Under the pieces are notes generated by a model. The model ran no database searches. It saw nothing but the letters and a program-made list of their open reading frames with translations, and was not told the origin of the DNA. From NCBI GenBank assembly GCA_030433195.1, contig JAUIME010000268.1, positions 1 to 6,994 of the forward strand: a stretch of DNA of 6,994 bases. Direction: 5' to 3'. The position numbers and the translations under genes were made by a program. Of the stretch, positions 4,886-6,994 are shown in pieces. Origin of the DNA: a bacterium (lineage in GTDB: Bacteria > Planctomycetota > JACOTG01 > JAUIME01). Positions within the stretch are counted from its first letter, which is position 1. The number at the start of each line of letters is the position of its first letter.

Positions 4886-6994
4886 CTACTGACGCTTTGG
4901 CGGCTCGTATGCCTTCTCGAGGCGGAAGACCGCGTCGTCGATCCGCATCTTGCGGGTCTCTTGGCTTTCGTACATGGATACGAGGTCGCCCGATTGGGGG
5001 ATCTTGGTGATCGAACGTGCCGGAAGTTCGACGCCATTGACCTCGACGTAGTCTTCGAAGCGCGTCTCGATCATGAACTCCATCGAGCCTTGGAACGCCG
5101 TGCGTTGTTCACCGAGGATCCGTCCGCTCTTGGCGTGTACGTAGAGCTTGCTCTTGATGCCGTTGCCGTCGTCGACGTCGACGATGTAGGCCGCTTCGCC
5201 GTCGATGTCACGCTCGCCCGCGACTTCGACTTCGGGCCAGTGCTTCGTCCAGTCGCCGAACGTGTAGATCGGGTGCGTGCGGCGCGCGGCGAGTGCTTGC
5301 TTGCCGTGGAGTTCTTCGAGCGGCGAGCCCGGGGACTCGTTGAAGACGCGTTCGCCGTCCGAGCCGATGCGTACGTGCCCGAGCGGACCGAGGTCCATGT
5401 CGCTGTAGTAGTGGGACGCGCCTTGGGTGACGGTCGTCATCGTGCCTTTGGCGCCCTGGTGTTTGAACCACACGGTTCCGGTCGCGATCGATACGGTGCC
5501 GTCGTCTTCGGCTTCGAGCAATCCCGCCTTCCGACGGAGGGTGAGGATCTCTTCGACACTCGGCAGATTCTCGTCGACGGCCTTGCGCGGGCACCGGAAG
5601 GTCATGCCGGCTTGGTACATCGTGAGCGCCTTCGCTTCGGTCGCGCCTTCGTCGAGCTCGAAGCTGACTTCGATCTCGTCCGTGAGCGCGAAGACCCAGC
5701 GGCCTTCCGCCGTCGGCCACTTCAGTTCGTAGACGATCTGACCGGGGACGTCGACGGCGAGGTTCCCGTTCTGGATCTGCACGGTGAGGTCGACGCCCAT
5801 GGCGGCGAAGTGGTACTTGCCGAGGTAGGGGGCGAGCTTCTCCGCGGACCAACCGGCGTCGGCCGTGGCGGCAGCGTCGGCGGACGTGGCGTCGGCGGTC
5901 GGTTGCGTGCTCGCGTCGTCGAGGTCGCCGAGCATCGTCTCCCAGACGATCGGCAGGATCTGTTGCTGCAGCGGCGACGTACCGACGTTCATGAGCAGGC
6001 AGAAACCGAGATCTTCCTCGGGCATGAGACCGACCGCGGCCGCGAAACCGTCGATGTTGCCGCCGTGCTCGACGACCTTCTTGCCGTTCCAATCACGCAG
6101 CATCCAGCCGAGGCCGTAGCCGATGTTCGGGGCGATGGGATTGTGCGTGTCGTACATCTCGTCGAAGTACTTTTCGTCGAGCAGGCGCTTGTCTTCGATG
6201 ACGCCGCGTGCGAGCTGGAAGCGTACCCACTGCGCCATGTCGATCACCGAGCAGTTGATGGCACCCGCGGGAGCCGCCGCGGAGAGATCGCGCATCGTCT
6301 CGGCGCGGAACTTCCCGTCGACGTCGTCCCAGACGTAGCCCGTGGCGGCCATGGGGTGCTTCTGCATCTCGGCGATCGTCGTGCTGGCGCTGGTCATGCC
6401 GAGTGGCTTCAGGAGTCGCTTCTCGAGCTGTGTGTGCCAATCGCTCTTCGTGGCGTTGCCGATGGCGACTCCCGCGACCAGATACATCATGTTGTTGTAG
6501 AGGAACGCCGATCGGAACGGTGCGAACGGCTCGGCTTCGGCGATGCGCTCGATGATCTGGTCGGGCGTGAGGGTACCGCCCGCCCACAGCATGCTCATGC
6601 GTGTGAGACCCGTACGATGGCAGAGGAGGTCGCGGATGACGACCTTGTCGTTCGCGTCCGCGTCCTTGAGCACGAACTTCGGCACGAAGTCGCGGACCGG
6701 CGCGTCGAGCGACATCTTGCCCTCGGCGTCGAGCATGCACGCGAGCGCGGCCGTGAACGCCTTCGTCGTCGAGCCGGCCGCGAAGACGGTCTCGGGTCGG
6801 GCGGGGAGGTTCTTCTCGATGTCGCGGTGGCCGAACCCGCGGGCGTAGATCACTTCGTCGCCGTGGACGACGGCGAGCGCGGCACCCGCGACCTGCGACG
6901 ATTCGATCGCCTCGAAGACGCGCTTCGTGAGTGCTTCGAGACGCGCCTCGACATTCGTGATGGACGGTGCGGTCGCGGACTCGTCGGCGTGTGC
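4886..6994 (-). CDS. Serine hydrolase (class C beta-lactamase/PBP fold) with C-terminal LolA-like domain, 5' end outside window
   Basis: The frame is open to the right edge, so the start is not visible; 702 residues remain. The GTG at 6853 is an internal valine of GDEVIYARGFGHRD, not a start. Catalytic motifs of the beta-lactamase (PF00144) superfamily are complete: SxxK as STTK (fragment Ser75, Lys78), YxN as YNN (166-168) and HGG (310-312), the KTG equivalent. An Ala/Thr-rich linker (about 362-381) follows, then YLGKYHFAAMG...LTVQIQNGNLAV (390 on), which resembles the beta-barrel domain following such hydrolases. From about 490 to 702 is a region like LolA-type lipoprotein carriers: GTVWFKHQGAKGTMTTVTQG, GPLGHVRIGSDGERVF, LYVHAKSGRILGEQ, FEDYVEVNGVELPARS. 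The visible beginning (AHADESATAPS) suggests a mature secreted N-terminus with the signal peptide just beyond the edge. Substrate is unknown; esterase, peptidase or D-aminopeptidase-like activity are all possible. Stop TAG at 4888-4886. Confidence 0.9.
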   Translation of the reverse strand, partial: AHADESATAPSITNVEARLEALTKRVFEAIESSQVAGAALAVVHGDEVIYARGFGHRDIEKNLPARPETVFAAGSTTKAFTAALACMLDAEGKMSLDAPVRDFVPKFVLKDADANDKVVIRDLLCHRTGLTRMSMLWAGGTLTPDQIIERIAEAEPFAPFRSAFLYNNMMYLVAGVAIGNATKSDWHTQLEKRLLKPLGMTSASTTIAEMQKHPMAATGYVWDDVDGKFRAETMRDLSAAAPAGAINCSVIDMAQWVRFQLARGVIEDKRLLDEKYFDEMYDTHNPIAPNIGYGLGWMLRDWNGKKVVEHGGNIDGFAAAVGLMPEEDLGFCLLMNVGTSPLQQQILPIVWETMLGDLDDASTQPTADATSADAAATADAGWSAEKLAPYLGKYHFAAMGVDLTVQIQNGNLAVDVPGQIVYELKWPTAEGRWVFALTDEIEVSFELDEGATEAKALTMYQAGMTFRCPRKAVDENLPSVEEILTLRRKAGLLEAEDDGTVSIATGTVWFKHQGAKGTMTTVTQGASHYYSDMDLGPLGHVRIGSDGERVFNESPGSPLEELHGKQALAARRTHPIYTFGDWTKHWPEVEVAGERDIDGEAAYIVDVDDGNGIKSKLYVHAKSGRILGEQRTAFQGSMEFMIETRFEDYVEVNGVELPARSITKIPQSGDLVSMYESQETRKMRIDDAVFRLEKAYEPPKRQ

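Noticed and set aside
5208..6092. 294-codon minus-strand frame inside the serine hydrolase
   Set aside because: It is an out-of-frame arginine-rich reading of the hydrolase gene with no motif of its own.

Overview
The window is high-GC and densely coded, and its codons strongly favour G/C at third positions. The tandem molybdopterin genes, a secreted MORN-CAP protein and a serine hydrolase with a LolA-like tail together suggest an environmental, probably didermic bacterium of the Planctomycetota or myxobacterial/deltaproteobacterial type. No rRNA or other taxonomic marker is present, so this placement is an inference.

Layout. Bases 2-706 (+) hold the C-terminal two thirds of a MoeA/Glp-type molybdopterin molybdotransferase, cut by the left edge. 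Bases 722-2684 (+) encode a second, longer MoeA fused to a periplasmic-binding-protein-like (PBP_like) domain. Its frame is broken at about 1250, where roughly 12 conserved codons also appear to be missing, so it now reads as two overlapping fragments. Eight bases later, with its Shine-Dalgarno overlapping the previous stop codon, comes a secreted protein with seven MORN-type repeats and a CAP/SCP domain (2693-4198, +). These three same-strand genes look like one transcription unit. The two MoeA proteins belong to the last step of molybdenum (or tungsten) cofactor assembly, molybdate insertion. The MORN-CAP gene has no obvious link to that step.

The minus strand carries two genes. A tail-anchored protein with two Clp-N repeats (4163-4708) converges on the MORN-CAP gene with a 36-base overlap that contains a hairpin. 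Upstream of it lies a serine hydrolase of the class C beta-lactamase/PBP fold fused to a C-terminal LolA-like domain (4886-6994), whose N-terminus is beyond the right edge. The 177-base gap between these two genes holds an 18-bp-stem hairpin, probably the end of the hydrolase transcript. Just past it is a sigma70-like promoter (TTGACG-18-GACAAT) that would drive the Clp-N gene.

I saw no CRISPR array, tRNA, rRNA, insertion sequence or phage gene. The points most worth a second look are the frame-breaking deletion in the MoeA-PBP gene, the membrane-anchored Clp-N protein without an ATPase, and the MORN-CAP fusion coupled to cofactor genes. I do not see a clearly new multi-gene system.
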